This document shows positions 13,166 through 25,700 of a stretch of DNA of 64,000 nucleotides, piece by piece. Position 1 is the stretch's first letter, and the number at the start of each line of letters is the position of its first letter. The notes beneath the pieces are model-generated. The model was not told where the DNA came from. It made no database searches and saw nothing but the letters and a program-made list of their open reading frames with translations. Both the position numbers and the translations under genes were made by a program. The stretch is from Aquilaria yunnanensis (lineage: Eukaryota > Streptophyta > Magnoliopsida > Malvales > Thymelaeaceae): the NCBI GenBank assembly GCA_039654915.1, contig CM077600.1:37370492-37434491 (forward strand). The letters run 5' to 3'.

Positions 13166-13904
13166 AAGCTGCCTACCTCAAAAAGTTGAGTGACCAGTAC
13201 TTTAGTAAAAATACATATTGATAATATTAATAACTCACTCAACTGCTAGACAAAGCTTCCATAATTATTGACTGTGTACAAGTACAAGTGTACAACTGAT
13301 AATTTATGTTTGGGTAAATTTCATTTATGGTTCCTAACCTTATCACGTTGTCTTACATGGGTCCCTAACCTTCATTTTATCCTATTAAAGTCCCAAACCT
13401 CCCTATTTTTGTCTCAATCGTAGTCATTCTGTCATTTTTATGGTTAACTTTGATAGAATTTTTGTGACAAATACCAACATTGGTCTTATATTTTTTTATT
13501 TTCATCCAAATAACCCTTAAGCTAATAAATTTCTCACTACAACCATCATCTCCCTCTTTTTTCCTCCTTCACCATCTTCAGCCACCACATCTCCACACAT
13601 TGACAACTGATTCAAGCAAATCGACAGATTAAGACGACGGAGATGAGGCGAATTGGAGACAATGGACGGAAGGGATAGGGGCGAGTTGAATCGGAGGTGA
13701 TAGGGGCGTGAATCAGAGGCGACCAAGATTGAGTGTTGGATTTGGTGCTTAATTAGAGAAAATTGGTATATCAAGGCAACGAACGGAGGGGATGGAGATG
13801 AGGCGAATCAAAGGTGAGGAAGATGAGGCGACGAACGCAAGCAACGGAAATGAGGTGAATCGGAGGAGACAAGGTGATGAAGCCAGGTACAGCCAAGCTA
13901 GGCG

Positions 13905-14165
13905 GCGAAGGAAGGTCGAAGACAAAGGAGGAGAAGGAAGCCCGGCCAAGCGGTGATGAAGGCCAAAGGCAGGGGCGGAGATGGAAGCTGGGCCAGGTAG
14001 CGACGAAGGCCGAAGGCAGGGGCAGAGAAGGAAGCCAGGCCAGGCTGCGATAAAGGCTGAAGGCAGGGGCGAAGATGGAAGCCAAGCCAGGCGACGACGA
14101 AGGTCGAAGGCAAGGGCGGAGATGGAAGTCGGGTCAGGCGGCGACGGAGGCCAAAGATGGGGAAG
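13905..14165. repeat. 48-bp GC-rich minisatellite inside the long-TIR element
   Basis: A unit close to 48 bp, with the recurring word GAAGGCAGGGGCGGAGATGG followed by an 'aagc.gggccaggc.gcgacg' stretch, is repeated about five times. Because 48 divides by three, several frames stay open on both strands (the longest are on the minus strand, 13749-14338). They give Ala/Pro/Leu-rich repeats of 16 residues and are not credible genes. Confidence 0.8.
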
Positions 14166-14351
14166 AATGCTAAAACACATGTGGGTGTGGCACAGATGAT
14201 TGTTGTAGTGATAAATTTATTAGTTTGAGGGTTATTTGAGTGATAATAAAAAAATGTAAGACCAATGTTGCCATTTGTCATAAAAATTCTGTCAAAGTTA
14301 ATCATGAAAATGACGGAAGGACTACGATTGAGATACAAATAGGGAGGTTAG

Positions 14352-15314
14352 TAGGGGTGAGCATGGGTAGGGTTGGTTCGATTTTATGGTGGAACCGAAC
14401 CAACCCGAAATGGCCTCGGTTCCAAAATTCTTCTACCCAACCCAGAACCGAGAACCGAACAGAACCAGAACCATGGTTCTGGGTTTCTCGGTTCTGGTTC
14501 TCGGGTTTTTCGGTTTATACCATATACCTATAACAACACCAAAATTCAATAAATCTACATCCATAATTAATTTTATGACATATTCAACATAATATACAAT
14601 TAAATTAATATTTAAATATATGTACTTAGATACATTCAAAAGAGTTTAAAATGTTGTTCTTACAAAAATGGTTCAAAAAAGTTGCATGTGGGGTATCTTT
14701 TATCTCAACTAGTTTACTTCATTCCAGTAATTTCAATATTGGTATGACATTCAATATGAAAAATTAAGCCTTTAAGACCATCTTCTTCAGTATCAAAACC
14801 TAAAATATGTTGATGTCATAAATTTTTAATTTTGCATGACTCAAATGAAAAAACTATCATAATTGTGTCGTAAAGAGTAGTCTGAAATAAAATATTGAAA
14901 GCAAAATGACTTAGGAGTGATGGGTCTATGAAACAAAGTGATTTAAGTAAATATAGAGAAATTTCGTAAATGATCCCACAACTTCCATACTGTTTCAATT
15001 TGAAACATCAGTTTAAGAGTTTAATATAAAAACACAAAATAACCATCATAATACTTCAAAGAAATATGTGTGTGTGTGTGTGTATGGATATATTAGTAAT
15101 ACTATAATTTTTATTATATAATTATATATATATCTCGGGTTCGGTTCCACCTCGGGTTGGTTCCACATGGAACCAGAACCAACTCAAAAACCATCGGTTC
15201 TCCTATATGTGGAACCAACCCGAGAACCATGATCAATTTTTACCCAACCCAACCCAACCCAATGGGGGTGGTTCGGTTTCGGTTTCGGGTTTACCCAACC
15301 CATGCTCACCCCTA
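14352..15314. mobile_element. 963-bp non-autonomous hAT element, copy 1
   Basis: The terminal inverted repeat is TAGGGGTGAGCATGGG on both ends. The flanks are an exact 8-bp duplication, GAGGTTAG, at 14344-14351 and 15315-15322. Subterminal DNA is rich in GGTTC/GAACC words in both orientations. The middle is AT-rich with a TG microsatellite at about 15067-15083. A second copy lies at 46628-47564. No transposase is encoded. Confidence 0.93.
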
Positions 15315-15403
15315 GAGGTTAGGGATTTTAATAGGACAAAATGAAGGTTAAGGACCCATTTAGGATGACGTAATAAGGTTAGGGACTATAAGGGAATTTA
15401 CCC

Positions 15404-16565
15404 ATTTTTATTTTATCTTGTTTTGGCGGATGCCGGACCACCGGCAATCAGATAATTTCCGTCTTTAACCCTACCTGAACCTGAAGCCCGTTGCTATGCT
15501 GCTACTGGAGGGATTCGTTGTTCAATCTTGGTAGCTCATCCACTTTGCTTTCGCTCCAACGAAATCAGCCCCTCGCCATAAATCGATCCCTTCCTCAGTT
15601 TCACTTGCTTGGAAGTTGAATACGGCACCGGCGATTCACAGCCCCTTACCAGACTTCCCTCTCCCGTATATATCGATCCATCTATTTTGGGTTCCGCTCT
15701 AGCTAGCTCATCTTTTTCTCCTTTTTCCTATTCGCTTTTGTTCCTTTCTTCAATTTTCGTTTCACTTCCGTTGGTAATTTCCCTGTTGTATTCATGAAAT
15801 ACAAACGATTTGTTGGTTAAATAGGAGAGTGGTGTCGCATTTTCGCGGCAGGCATCCGAAGACAGTTCTTGTCCATTGATTGATGAACCTTCTGTGGTTG
15901 CAGGTAAAGGTTTTTCTTTTTCCCTTTTCCGTTTCCCGTTTTGGCTTCTACAAACTTTGCTTCTATGTTGATGATCCTTTTTTCAAGTTAAAATTTTTGT
16001 CTCCAAAGTTTTCTTTTGTTTTTCCCCCGCTGCTCATGTTTCTTTAGTTGTTTGGTATCATTTACTTGTTTTTCCAGCCTTTGTCTGTGATACATGCTCT
16101 ATATTCAAAGACGGTGCGTTATGCCCAAATAACCTTGCTTCCGTTCCCAACCTCACAGCACCACACCTACATCCTTTCTGCCCTTTAGGCTTGTTGTCTA
16201 TCACATAGAACAGTTCATGAACATGCACCGGACCTGGCCAAAGAGGTGCTGATTACCATTGTTTCGAATGCTTCAGTCTTGTCCACAGTTGTGTTGCTCT
16301 CCTCCCCATTTCCTTCTCTGCCACTTTTGCTTTTTTGGGTTTTTTTCGAGTTCCAGGAACAATGCCGTGCAGTAACGCACATCCTGAACCCTACGTTCAG
16401 TTGACTTGAAGCAATTAGCCGCAGATAGTTTAAGTTCGGTAGTGAGGCAGTTCCAGAGTTTGGTTCTTGTGCAAGTTTAGAAAAGAAAAAGGAAATTTTC
16501 TCCTGTCTTGATGTTTAACGGCCTCTTATGTTTGTTCCTCAGTGATCTGCTTCAAAGAGCTGAGG
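15404..16565 (+). promoter_or_regulatory. SNAP43 upstream region and probable 5' leader with intron
   Basis: No coding sequence is seen before the ATG at 16566. A good donor (CAG|GTAAAG, exon end 15903) and an acceptor (TTCCTCAG, exon start 16543) suggest a leader intron of about 640 bp. Pyrimidine-rich stretches at 15710-15790 fit a plant 5' leader. The position of the start of transcription cannot be seen. Confidence 0.45.
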
Positions 16566-17991
16566 ATGGATCTCTCTTCATTTAAGCTGGACATTGATGA
16601 GCTTATTGAGGAATTTGTTGAGGTTCTACAGCTAGTTTACTTTCCTTTTTATTCTTCTTCTTCTTCTTCTTTTTTGGTTGTTTTGTTGCATACATAGTTA
16701 TAATTTGATTCCTTGCTTTTAATCGGCAGAATGATTCTACAACTCTAGCTAATATGAAGAAAGTGTGGCTGTCAAGGAAGTTTTCGTACATATATGAGGC
16801 TAGTCCTTCTACAAACTTGTCCCTCTATATGCAATCATTATATGCCCATAGTATTGGTATGTGCTTCCTCCTGTTAATTGTTGCCATAGCTTAAAATATA
16901 TGTCCAGTTGGGAGTTGGGACGGTATTGTGAACAAAGTTCCACCATACTTTTAGAGCCAAACAACACCATTTCCTACCTTTGCTCTTCAACTCTGGGAAT
17001 ACCCTCTGTGGGTATTCCTAATCAGTTGTAGTAAATTCAAGTTCTTGTCTCCGAAATGCCTTAGAAAGATCATTTCATTGAAAAACAGTGTCAGTTCCAC
17101 AAGAATGCAAGTAAACATATTTAATCTATGAAACTGGATATGAAAGAAAATAAACTACCATTCTGATGGAATACATCGTTGTGGCATCACTTTCTGGTTT
17201 CTGGGGCCAAATTAGTGAAAGGGTGAGTAGAAATAGAAGATTTAACAGGACTTCAAATCATGATTTGCTATTTGGGCGGACTAACTTGAAGTTATCACTT
17301 AAATTACAAGGTCGCAGAACTTTCAAGTCTATGCAAGTCTTAATAGCAGATGTAGGCTAAGTTGTCAAGGTGACAACTTCATGGGGGAAGAGAGATGAAA
17401 TGCTGATTTTATTTTAGGGAAAACATTCTATATATGAACTGCTAAGTTAGAGGGCCATTGACACTTTATTCCTCCATTTACTAATTGATGGCATGGCTAA
17501 GTTATGTACCATTTGACCTTGCTAGCATGTGTTCTCATGCAGGTCACATGATTGGTGATGTTGCTTTATCACGCAGGTTAGGAGGGTTGTATTGCCTTTT
17601 CTGCCTTTATGAAACTCAACCCTTCAAGCCTCCTTTCAAGATTTATCTCTCACTTGGTAGGTTTCTCCATTCTCTTGGAATCTAATACTATTTCCTGTTT
17701 TTGATGAATAAGCCTGATATTTTAAATGCACCAAGGGGTTGTCACTTATTTAGAAAATTCATTCTTGATATAAATGCTACTATATGGAGTGAGCACATTG
17801 CACATCATCTGTATTCTGTGGGTAGGCTATCCAAGAGAGAATATTAATCCATTTTGCTTTGAAAAGGAATGGAGCCAACTCCTGCAAATGTTCTGTTCTT
17901 CCTCTCCTCCAGACCAATGAAAGGAAATGATGAAGGAAGAATAGCAATATTTCTTTTTCCTTTGCTTGAGAACTATAGCTGCTGCCATACT

Positions 17992-18048
<57 letters not shown>

Positions 18049-19709
18049 CTTTTTTATCAGACCCATAATTTGTCATTTAAGGAAGAAGACCATGCATTTC
18101 TTCCTTCTGTGGTTGGCCCTCCATTCTTTTTTGCTCATCTTTATTCGCTCTTTTATAGGAGAGCTGGAGAAATTAAAGCAACTTGTCTCAGAGGCTAAAA
18201 TTAAAGGCATAAGAGTGGTTCCAGCTCTGGTGAAACGGATGCTAGAGAAAAATGCATTTCTGTTTGGATTTGTGGACTTGAGTTATGGTTCAGTCACTGA
18301 AATGTATCACAAGCTTACAAGAGTACAAAATGAGCGCATCCGAGTAGCACGTGAAAAGTATGTTACATGTATATAGGTTTCAGTCTTAGTTTCTTTATGT
18401 GTTTCTTATTTTTCTGTTCTCTTGGCAAACAGGTTATTCGCTAATTCTAATCTTGATTCACTCCTTAGCATGGACCTGGTAAGCTTCCTAAAGGTTTTCA
18501 CAGAGAACCTAGAACAAGTGCCCAGTACCTTTAATTTTTATATAATCCTGTTACTTTTTAAGTTTCGGTCTTCCCCAGTGTCTGTCATATGCTTCTTTTT
18601 ACTTCACATGGGAGTTTTTTGGTTTCTGACTATATGGTAACTGTTTTATTGCTGAATAACTAGGGCCAAGAATTTGATCTGGGGATCCTGAAGCAAATGT
18701 TGGCAGAGTATGCAGAGGCCAAGAAACATGCCATTGAAGGTACATCTTGTTGGTGAAAAATATATCAAGATATGATGCATTTCTGTGTTGTAAGGAGGGG
18801 GAACAAAATTCCTTCCCTTTCTCCACTTCAACAACTAGAGCAAGCCTAATTCTCCACTTCAACCACTACAACAAGCCTAAACATTGTTTACTGAGATTGT
18901 TTTGAAAGCCTTTTTTTGTTTTTTTTTGTTTTTTGACGCTGATCAGTAACATTATTTATTGATTTATGGTGAGTTGGAACTGCTTTCTGATATGACTTCT
19001 AGTTCTCCTTTCCCCTTCTAACAGCAAAACTTGTGGTATTATTTGGACAACTATATATCCTCAACACCTATAAATTTCAAGTGATTGTAGCATGCAAATG
19101 ATCTTATGCTACTTGAGGGGGTTAGTATGGCGTGTTGTCACGATAGTAGAGTAGCAAGTTGTTCCTTGTACTGATACCTAAAATCATCTGGATTTTTTTT
19201 TTTTAATTTTCACATCAAGCATTAACTTGTCATCATCCATTTTGCTGTCAAAGAGTGCGTACCAACAGCTTCGCCCGTTTTGGGTTGATGTCAAACTAGT
19301 CCTTCGTATCAATTTTCCCTTGTTCATATGGTGAGAACTGGATGTGGTTGCAATTCTTTGTTTTTCATTGTATTTTGTAAGAGATCAGATGGTATGTTTA
19401 TCTGATGGCTTACCCTGTTTGCATTTCGATCCCTGTTTCCATATGAAAATCGAAGGAGCTGAGGAAGTGGTGGATGTGGAGCATCTGAGGCATATATCAG
19501 ATGATAAGGAGCCACTTGCGGAGGAAATGGAGAAGATAGCGAGGAAATGGGAAGCAGAGAAAGAGTTGTTTGAAGGACAAACAAGGATAGGACAAGAAGA
19601 GGAGGTAGGACAACTGCAGTATGGACGTAGCACAGACGAGTCTCCGGTGGAAGGACAAAATGAGGAAGGTTTTGATGAATTCTATCAGCTGTTGCTCGAA
19701 TACGAGTGA
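16566..19709 (+). CDS. SNAP43: snRNA-activating protein complex subunit SNAP43 (SNAPC1-like)
   Basis: Seven coding exons, joined at GT-AG borders with frame kept: 16566-16622, 16730-16856, 17543-17656, 18159-18357, 18433-18478, 18664-18739 and 19459-19709, for 289 residues. SNAPc binds the upstream element of snRNA promoters and is needed for RNA polymerase II and III snRNA transcription in the nucleus; SNAP43 is its scaffold subunit. The start (MDLSSFKLDIDELIEEF), the RLGGLYCLFCLYETQPFKP block (about residues 72-90) and the MLEKNAFLFGFV block match the conserved SNAP43 domain, as I remember it from plants and animals. The tail is acidic and variable. The last acceptor could instead lie 3 nt upstream, adding one residue. 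Intron 3 holds a long CT repeat. Confidence 0.85.
17995..18047. repeat. (CT)n microsatellite in SNAP43 intron 3
   Basis: About 26 uninterrupted CT dinucleotides lie roughly 110 bp before the exon 4 acceptor. It is likely length-variable. Because it is pyrimidine-rich on the coding strand, it may act as an extended polypyrimidine region; that is inference. The open frames across it are repeat artefacts. Confidence 0.95.
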
Positions 19710-20304
19710 CTGGTTTGATGAACTATGTTAAGCTCTCAGTGTACACGACAGGCATGTTAATCAATTCTCATCCAGACGCTGTCTACAATAATTTCAAGTT
19801 TTGTGGTTTGTGGCTTGTACACCAAAGTCAGATAAATAAGTACCATTGACAATACGCGGTGGAATGATAATTGAACTTAGGCGCACACACCCAAAAATTA
19901 AAAAGGAAAATGAGAATAAAGAATAACAGGAAAAGAAAACAAAACGAACAATAGCAATTATGATGTTAATACTGCTACTACTACTAATAACGTGGTGATG
20001 ATAATAAGCCGGCATTTGGAGTCAAGAAGCAATTTTTATTTCACGAGAATTCAAAACAAACGAAAATGCAGTGTATTCATAGGGGAAAACCGCTGGATGT
20101 TTTTTCATTATTATTAAATGATGCCAAGGCCTAGAGGGATTACAGGTTTGAAAAAGTGGAAACCAAAATAAAAATAATAATAATAATAAACAAGTACTAT
20201 TAAGCATTTCTTAATTAAAGTATTACTTGTTTTTTTTTAGGGGATTAAGAAATATTCAAACATTGTAGTCTAGTTTTCCTCAACAAGAAATTGTGCGAAT
20301 TAAG
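19710..20304. other. SNAP43 3' flank, no further gene
   Basis: This is probably the 3' UTR and downstream spacer of SNAP43. It holds short AT and TAA/AAT runs (for example about 20168-20190). No reading frame of note is present. Confidence 0.5.
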
Positions 20305-20645
20305 AGTTAATTCGTTTCAACTTAAGTCAACTTACTTATTTTTTACTTCTACATCTTTTTTACTTAAAATTAATTTTATTTGAAATCCAATATTATGTAG
20401 ATGTATAATCCATTTAAAAGTAAATTTTTATGATGTTATTAATTTTTTATGAATTATATATTTTTAATTCCTTAAATTAGAAAAATTTATAAAAATTTAA
20501 TAAGATTACAAAAATTATATTTTCAATGGATTATTATGGCTACATGATATTGACTTTTAATTAAAATTATTTTTGGGTAAAAAAAAATTAAAATAAAAAA
20601 TAAGTTATTTTAGAATCAATTTACTTAAGTTAAAACAAACTGGGT
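20305..20645. mobile_element. AT-rich MITE, copy 1 of a two-copy family
   Basis: The element is bounded by inverted sequence: GTTAATTCGTTTCAACTTAA on the left and the complement of CTTAAGTTAAAACAAACTGG on the right. The interior matches the copy at 39480-39830 along its length, including 'aatattatgtagat' and 'tttatgatgttatta'. No coding capacity. The superfamily is uncertain because I could not find a clean target duplication. Confidence 0.7.
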
Positions 20646-21064
20646 GTAAATTTTTGCCCACTTGTACAATACGCATTCATTTCTGTAGCTTGTGGAACGA
20701 TTGCTTAACAGAAAGCTTAAACTCAAAATTTATATTTTCGTGACAATTTTTATGTATACCAAGTTGTCTCTAATTTAAGGTTTAGAGTACAAGATTCTTA
20801 AAGATAAAAAATTCACTCCTTTCCAGTTAGATTTCTCCTACCCTTGCGTAAGTTATAACTGATCTATGTTGCTTGGGAAAAAAGAAGAAGAGAATCCTAT
20901 GGGGTGTTATAGCTTAAAAAAAAATTAGAATTTCGTTTGATTAACAGTTTGTAACTTGGAAGCAAACAACCATTTTCAATTTTAAAGTTGTCTAATTGAA
21001 CTGTCATTTCTCATACGGTCTCTGAAAGTGCCCAAATAAACAAAAGATTAGCAATTAGCCAAAA

Positions 21065-21526
21065 GGGAAAATTACAAAAAAATCCCCTATGGTTTGGTCT
21101 AACCTATACTTTATCCCCTCTATTTTTAAAAACTTACACTTTACCCCATGTTTTTTTTACAATGTCCGATAACAACCTCTGAAACCCTAATTTAAACCAT
21201 TTGATAATCATGTTCCAGTAATTTCAAGATTTTTGATATTTTTTTCACAGTTAACTGACCTTTAAAAGATACTGATATGCATTTACATAGAGGAAAATGT
21301 ATTTACAAAAAGAAAAAACTGATAATTTAAAATATGTATTAATTATAAAAAAAATAATAAAGAGATTGAAATTATTGGAAGATGACTATCGTATAGTTTA
21401 AATACAATTTCAGAAGTTGTTATCGGACAATGTAAAAAATATAAGGGGCAAAGTGTAGGTTTTTAAAAAAGAAGGGGGAAAACTGTAGGTTAAGGCATAC
21501 CTCAGGAGGGTAATAGTAAATTTCCC
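21065..21526. mobile_element. 462-bp Mutator-like MITE
   Basis: The terminal inverted repeats begin GGGAAAATTAC and GGGAAATTTAC and extend imperfectly for about 90 bp. The flanks are a 9-bp duplication, TAGCCAAAA at 21056-21064 and TAGCGAAAA at 21527-21535 (8 of 9 match). The 9-bp duplication places it with Mutator-like elements. A truncated relative lies at 54965-55100. Confidence 0.82.
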
Positions 21527-21746
21527 TAGCGAAAATAAACGGAGATTAATAATTAATCATCATTTGTTTATATTGCTTATAATATTTCTACTCTCAGTTG
21601 GTAAAAGAAAGAATCCAATGGAGACCATAAGAAAAGAGAATCCTATAGGCTATAGCTATAGGTAAAACTAGCCGTTAACAACGTGACCTTCCAGGCTTCC
21701 ATCGGCCCGGCCTGTCACTAAATATGACCGTTAAGGCTATTCCCTC

Positions 21747-21753
21747 TATAAAA
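21747..21753 (+). promoter_or_regulatory. TATA box of the four-TM gene
   Basis: TATAAAA sits 66 bp before the ATG at 21819. With the usual spacing of about 30 bp, transcription would start near 21780, giving a leader of about 40 nt. Confidence 0.7.
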
Positions 21754-21818
21754 CTCGCTAGCCTTTTCTTCCAGTTGTCACTCAACCCGGAGAATCAGAA
21801 CTTCAAGCAGTTTTCCAA

Positions 21819-22388
21819 ATGGGAATCGCTTCAATCACAATCCCGCAAACAACAGTCACTGAATCCAATTACCAAACTCACAAAGTCTTCCTCTTCTGCA
21901 ACTACATCCTCCTGGGTGCAGCTTCCAGTTGCATCTTCCTCACCATTTCTCTGCGCCTTGTTCCATCCCTTTGCGGCTTCTTCTTGATCCTCCTCCATGT
22001 CCTCACCATCGTCGGGGCTGTCTCCGGCTGCTGTGCTGCCTCCTCTTGCACGCACCGCTGGTATGCAGTGAACATGGTGGCAGCCGTGCTGACTGCAATC
22101 TTTCAAGGGTCTGTCTCGGTTTTGATCTTCACAAGGACGAGTGATTTCCTTGGGAATTTGAAGTCCTATGTCCGGGAAGAAGATGGGTTTGTGATATTGA
22201 GGTTGGAAGGTGGGCTCTGTGCGCTGATCTTCTGCTTGGAGTGGGTGGCTTTGACTCTTGCCTTCTTCTTGAAGTTCTATTCCTATGTGGAGGGAGACAT
22301 CAATGGCAGCTCTAATGCTATGAGGAGAAGCGCAAGAGTGCAGCAAGATGAAGACTTGAAAGACTGGCCATGGCCTTTCCAAGTCTAG
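21819..22388 (+). CDS. Plant-specific four-TM membrane protein, intronless
   Basis: One uninterrupted frame of 189 residues. Four hydrophobic segments lie at about residues 23-43, 50-70, 84-104 and 131-152, and the short N-terminus (MGIASITIPQTTVTES) has no clear signal peptide. Cysteines cluster between segments 2 and 3 (SGCCAASSC). The loop between 3 and 4 is polar (SYVREEDG). The tail ends DLKDWPWPFQV, which I recall as conserved in an uncharacterised plant family of similar length. The biochemical role is unknown. The TATA box at 21747 and the single ATG support this start. Confidence 0.82.
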   Translation: MGIASITIPQTTVTESNYQTHKVFLFCNYILLGAASSCIFLTISLRLVPSLCGFFLILLHVLTIVGAVSGCCAASSCTHRWYAVNMVAAVLTAIFQGSVSVLIFTRTSDFLGNLKSYVREEDGFVILRLEGGLCALIFCLEWVALTLAFFLKFYSYVEGDINGSSNAMRRSARVQQDEDLKDWPWPFQV

Positions 22389-22781
22389 AAATCTTCAGCT
22401 GTCATTCATTTGCTGAGGCCTGGCCTGGTCACTTGTTTGTGTGTTTGTTCTTCCAGGAGACGGCCTAGTGCAAAAAATATAATATGTCATAGGATTGATT
22501 CATTCTTTTTATTTGTTTTCCAACTTGAACTGCTTAAACTATTAAATGGTGCAACATTAAGGCATAGCTTCTTGTTATTACATAAAACAGATGCAACATT
22601 TTTTTATTAAAGCACAAAAACAACTCTTTCTAGGTCTTTTCCTACGCAAAACGGGGAGGCAAAAGAAACAGGGAACACACTCAACATTACACTTTTCTTT
22701 TGTCTATGTTCTGTTGATCTACCGCAACAACAACAAAGCATGTATCTACAACTGCGTTGTCCCAACCAGCTTGAGACGAAA
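22389..22781. other. Convergent 3' flanks of the four-TM gene and SAD
   Basis: The two genes point toward each other with under 400 bp between their stop codons. Both 3' UTRs must lie here, possibly overlapping. No reading frame looks real. Confidence 0.55.
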
Positions 22782-25700
22782 TTAGACGATCAGTTCTCTC
22801 CCAAAAACCCAGCTGAAGGGAACAGTTGATGCTTGCTTCGCCCGCGCCTGGGCCCTTTCCTCTAGCCTCCTGATTCTTGGAGGCAGCCCACACACGAAAT
22901 CCTGAGCTTTGCGGCCCTCGCCAGAGAGACCAGTCAGTTTCTCCACATTCCATCTTCCCACAAGGAACTCCAGAATATCAGCATAGTCCTTGGCTGTATA
23001 GACTCCTATCCTCTGGGCAATGGCAGAGTAGTGTTCAAATAAATTATCATCCCGGCCATCGAACATTAAATGGGCTGGCATTGAGATCTTTTTCTTCATC
23101 ATGTCAGCCAATGCCATTATTGTGCCATCCGGGTCAATCTCGAATAGCTTCTCCACAATCTTAGTGTAAGCAGTCTCGTGACGTTTCTCATCCGCAGCAA
23201 TTATACCACAGATTTGAGCAAGCTTTATGTCCCCACGTTCCTTTGCTAACCTTGCCGTGTTTCCATGGGAGATAAATGTTGCCCTTTCTTGAAAGGAAGT
23301 GTATATGAAACCCAGGTAGGGGTTGTTTTCTGTTTTCGGATCCTAAAACAGAGCGCAAACAAATCAACAATGTTACAGATTATTCAATGGGTGGTTTTTA
23401 GCATAAAAAATGGCATCCATCAACTTGTTTCTATTTAGGATTCAGATTGAAGAATAAGATTGTTCATATGGGAGATGACTTGATGCACACAATCAATCGG
23501 ACCAACTTTATTAAGAAATTACAGGATTAAATGCTTTTCACACACATATTTGACTATACCAACATATTTGTCAGAACATCAACCATTACGGTACCTGGCA
23601 CATACGTGTGCCTGGGGCAGCTGTGAATAACTTTAGAACCTCACAAACGATCTATCAATCAACCAAGCCTTAATCCCAACGAGTTGGGGTCAGTTACAAG
23701 AATCCTGCATCTCCAATAAGCTTGGTCGATAGCAAACTCCTCTGATAGTCCTAGCAAGGAAAGATCTTTTTATACTAAATAATCCCAAGATTAGGTCTCC
23801 CCTTACCTTTGTTACCCCCACTTACATCTTACATCTATCCTGTCACTCTCACGCACTAGCTCATTTGTTGGTCTCCTCTAAATGTGACCAAACCATCTAA
23901 GGCGACTACCTAATTTTGTCATCAATTGGGGTTGCGTTTACCATGCTTCTAATGTTTTCATTTCTAATTCTGTCTCTTAACATATTCCCACTCATCGAGT
24001 ACAACATTTCTTTTTATTTGCATGCTGCTTTTTCATCACCCAACATTCACTACTGTAAAGCATGGCTGGTCGGCTAATATTTTCGCTTCAACTTGAGAGG
24101 CATAATTTTCTCAAGTATAACTCTAGTGACACTTCTCTATTTTGTCCAGCATGCTTTAATTCGTGATTGACATCTCGTTCAAGGTCTCCCTCCCTATGAA
24201 TAAAAGAACCTAAGTAATTAAAAGATGCATTGCAAGAGTTCATGGCCTTCTAGTGAAACCTTACCATCTTCTCTACCCTTATACAGGCTAAATTTACACT
24301 CCATGTATTCCGTCTTAAGACTTACTCTAAAACATCTAGATTCTAGGGCATTTCTCCATAGTTCTAACTTATGATTTACCCGACTTTTAGTTTCATTAAC
24401 TAGAACAATGTCATCCGCAAATAGCATACAAACTTCATCTTGGATGGTTTTAGTTAATTCATCTATCACCAGAGTGAAAAAATAAATGCTTAAGGCAAAG
24501 CCTTGGTGCAAACCTATTGTTATGACTAAGTTTAACAAACAAAAACAACAAAGCTTCTCAAACACCAGAGCAACAACAGATTTACCAGCAGAAGAATTGT
24601 AATTCAGACATATGATATAGCAAGGCAAATGGTGAATGCAGGCACTTTAATCAGACCCATTCCATGCCCTGGCATAAGGGATATAGTTGCTCACACCAAA
24701 AGATCTCATTTCTAGTTACCATGAAATAACTGGAGATATAAGAAGGACCGTACCATTCCTGAACCTATGAGATACTGGATTGTCTTCTCAATCCGTTTCA
24801 TGTCTACTCGTCCCGAGAGGTAGAGGTACCTGTTCAGAAGATCACCATGTCTGTTCTCTTCAGCAGTCCAGGCCCTTGTCCAAATCGCCCAAGAAGTAAG
24901 GCTTGCACCAGTTTCATCTCTAACTCCATCTAGGGTATTTAACATTGTCTGGTAAGTTGGCAAAGCTTCTTCAGTGATCATATCTCCCACCAACACGACA
25001 AAATAATCATCAGAAAGCTCTCTGCATCTTTCCCTCAATTCCTTGACCTGATCATAGAATCCTTCTGACTCAGGAACTGGCAGAAAATCACTCGGTTGCC
25101 AGCAAGTTTCAACAGGCTTTAGGAGCACCAATATGTTCTTCTCAGCCCAATCGTTCAAGGACTTAAAGATCTCTATCTTCTCGGGTGGCATGGAATGTGT
25201 CACTTGAACATGGACCTCTCTTGGAGGCAAACATGGCTGCTTCAGATTGACTTCCCTGCAAGGAGTAGAGTTTGAAAAGTCAGCATAAATGTTGATAAAC
25301 TTTCAAGATCATGATGTAACAAAAGTACTTCGTTTGTGCCACTAAATATAATTATAAACAGCTAACTATGCCAAAAGATACAAAATAGTGACTAAGAGGA
25401 CAATTAAGTGTCTTGATCACCTCAGTTCCAGAAAATGAAGCATTCCTAAACGACGAGTGTGGTCAACATATAAGCAACCAGGAGCAGAAAGTGGAGAACT
25501 TTCGTTAACATATAATCAAACCGGATAAAGAGATCAGTAGTCATCAGCGAGCAGGGAACTTTTTATAGTCTTAGAAAAGCAGATGAATGTGGCATGCAAG
25601 AACTAGCAGCCAAAATGATCCATTTTGGCAACCAATTCCGAGAAAGAAAGAACACCATCAATTGCTTTTTCTTTAGAGCAGGGGAGACCAGGACTTGCTT

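Larger units (their letters stand above)
13312..15403. mobile_element. Long-TIR (Mutator-like) element, later split by a hAT MITE
   Basis: The left arm (13312-13545) is repeated inverted on the right. The right arm is cut in two by the MITE at 14352-15314: it runs 14190-14351 and resumes at 15315-15403. The ends are GGGTAAATTTCATTT and the complement of GGGAATTTACCC. Removing the MITE and one duplication gives an element of about 1.12 kb. The flanks ATTTATGTTT and ATTTTTATTT match at 8 of 10 positions, which is weak because both are AT-rich. The centre (about 13550-14180) is GC-rich and unlike the arms, the structure of a Pack-MULE. Confidence 0.7.

Noticed and set aside
13517..14338. Overlapping Pro/Leu/Ala-rich open frames of up to 146 codons on the minus strand
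   Set aside because: They arise from the 48-bp GC-rich array and are open in several frames at once.
17780..18376. Open frames with (SL)n or (ERE)n runs
   Set aside because: They are translations of the CT microsatellite in SNAP43 intron 3. Only the exon 4 part (18159-18357) is coding.
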